Assembly (NCBI GenBank): GCA_016765515.1
Contig: JAESPT010000069.1
Coordinates: 1 to 5,401, forward strand
Reading direction: 5' to 3'
Length of the DNA: 5,401 nt
Source of the DNA: Sneathiella sp.
GTDB taxonomy: Bacteria > Pseudomonadota > Alphaproteobacteria > Sneathiellales > Sneathiellaceae
Shown here: piece by piece, positions 5,037 to 5,401 of the stretch
How positions within the stretch are numbered: position 1 is the first letter of the stretch
Layout: each line of letters opens with the position of its first letter
Translations under genes and position numbers: made by a program
The notes under the pieces: model-generated
Told to the model about the DNA's origin: nothing
Database searches by the model: none
The model's input: only the letters and a program-made list of their open reading frames with translations

Positions 5037-5401
5037 TCAATAGCCTGTATTCTCAAGCCACTTCAGCACCTTGCCTGCAATCTCAGCACTTTTGTCCTCT
5101 TGCAGGAAATGTGATGCGTTGGTAATTGTTTCATGCGGTTGGGACGCTGCACCGGGAAGCGCCTGAAACTGCTTGTCAATTCCAGTGCCTGCCAAGAACG
5201 GATCTTTGTCGCTGAACAGTGTCAGAACCGGCCTGTTGCTTTGTCCCAGTTTGGCCCAGGCGGCCCGTCCCTCGTCCTGCTGCGCCGCAACGATCTGGGG
5301 CATCTTGCGGGGCCCTGCATGGGAGCGGTGATCGGCAAATGGCGCCTCGTAAGCAGCCATTTCGTCAGGGACCAATTTGGACGTTGTAAGGATTTGCATA
5401 A
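5037..5401 (-). CDS. Haloalkane dehalogenase-like alpha/beta hydrolase (5' part missing)
   Basis: The C-terminal ~121 codons of an alpha/beta hydrolase; the gene enters from the right edge. Counting from the first in-window Met (5399), which is internal, AAYEAPFADHRSHAGPR (15-31) matches the end of the cap domain in subfamily I haloalkane dehalogenases. LTLFSDKDPFLAG (59-71) carries the likely catalytic acid Asp66, and TNASHFLQED (93-102) the catalytic His97. GAASQPHETI (83-92) is also typical. These enzymes displace halide from haloalkanes through an Asp nucleophile, giving an alcohol and halide. The nucleophile and the halide-binding Trp/Asn are outside the window, so dehalogenation cannot be confirmed; related hydrolases of other specificity look similar here. 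The frame ends at TGA 5037-5039, with a small ACCG-TTG-CGGT hairpin just beyond (5025-5035) that has no U-tract. It is probably the first visible gene of a leftward unit with the SDR and MBL-like genes. Confidence 0.85.
   Translation of the reverse strand, partial: MQILTTSKLVPDEMAAYEAPFADHRSHAGPRKMPQIVAAQQDEGRAAWAKLGQSNRPVLTLFSDKDPFLAGTGIDKQFQALPGAASQPHETITNASHFLQEDKSAEIAGKVLKWLENTGY

Noticed and set aside
4040..5114. Rightward open frames of 68-101 codons opposite the SDR and hydrolase genes
   Set aside because: They are antisense to genes with full catalytic motifs and show no domain of their own.
1..5401. Mobile element, CRISPR array, tRNA or rRNA
   Set aside because: No transposase or integrase motifs, terminal repeats, spaced direct repeats or tRNA-like cloverleaf were found when reading both strands.

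Overview
The window looks like chromosomal DNA from a proteobacterium, possibly a marine alphaproteobacterium. This rests on the gene families and a moderate GC content (about half by eye), not on any taxonomic marker, so the assignment is tentative. No tRNA, rRNA, CRISPR array, insertion sequence or phage gene was seen. The layout is a patchwork of small transcription units, not one coherent operon.

Left end (1-1488): a divergent pair. An iron-containing alcohol dehydrogenase, cut by the window edge, reads leftward. A LysR-type regulator reads rightward. Both resemble the versions found in 2-aminoethylphosphonate/phosphonate utilisation clusters, so the window probably starts at the edge of such a cluster. 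The space between them holds a LysR-type T-N11-A dyad (TATG-N9-CATA) that overlaps a candidate -35 box for the dehydrogenase.

Middle (1489-2940): a 336-bp leader region comes before a zinc-independent MDR-family (quinone oxidoreductase-like) NADPH oxidoreductase. The leader holds a possible 43-codon ORF directly behind the LysR gene, an inverted repeat followed by a pyrimidine tract, and a 20-codon ORF with the best Shine-Dalgarno sequence in the window. That short ORF ends 14 nt before the oxidoreductase ATG, which has no good ribosome binding site of its own, so translational coupling or attenuation is possible.

Convergent gap (2941-3255): this holds a possible small or decaying rightward ORF with an in-frame TGA near its start, a perfect 7-bp inverted repeat, an in-frame 9-bp tandem duplication, and a hairpin. 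The ORF's stop codon shares a CTAG with the stop of the leftward gene that follows.

Right end (3256-5401): three leftward genes with gaps of 83 and 108 bp and no obvious terminator between them. In transcription order they are the C-terminal part of a haloalkane dehalogenase-like alpha/beta hydrolase, a retinol dehydrogenase-like SDR oxidoreductase, and a divergent metallo-beta-lactamase-fold protein. They could form a small pathway in which a hydrolase releases an alcohol and the SDR oxidises it; this is inference. Several starts were moved inward from the longest open frame because of ribosome binding sites: SDR at 4928, MBL-like protein at 3987, LysR at 601, and the iron dehydrogenase probably at GTG 462.
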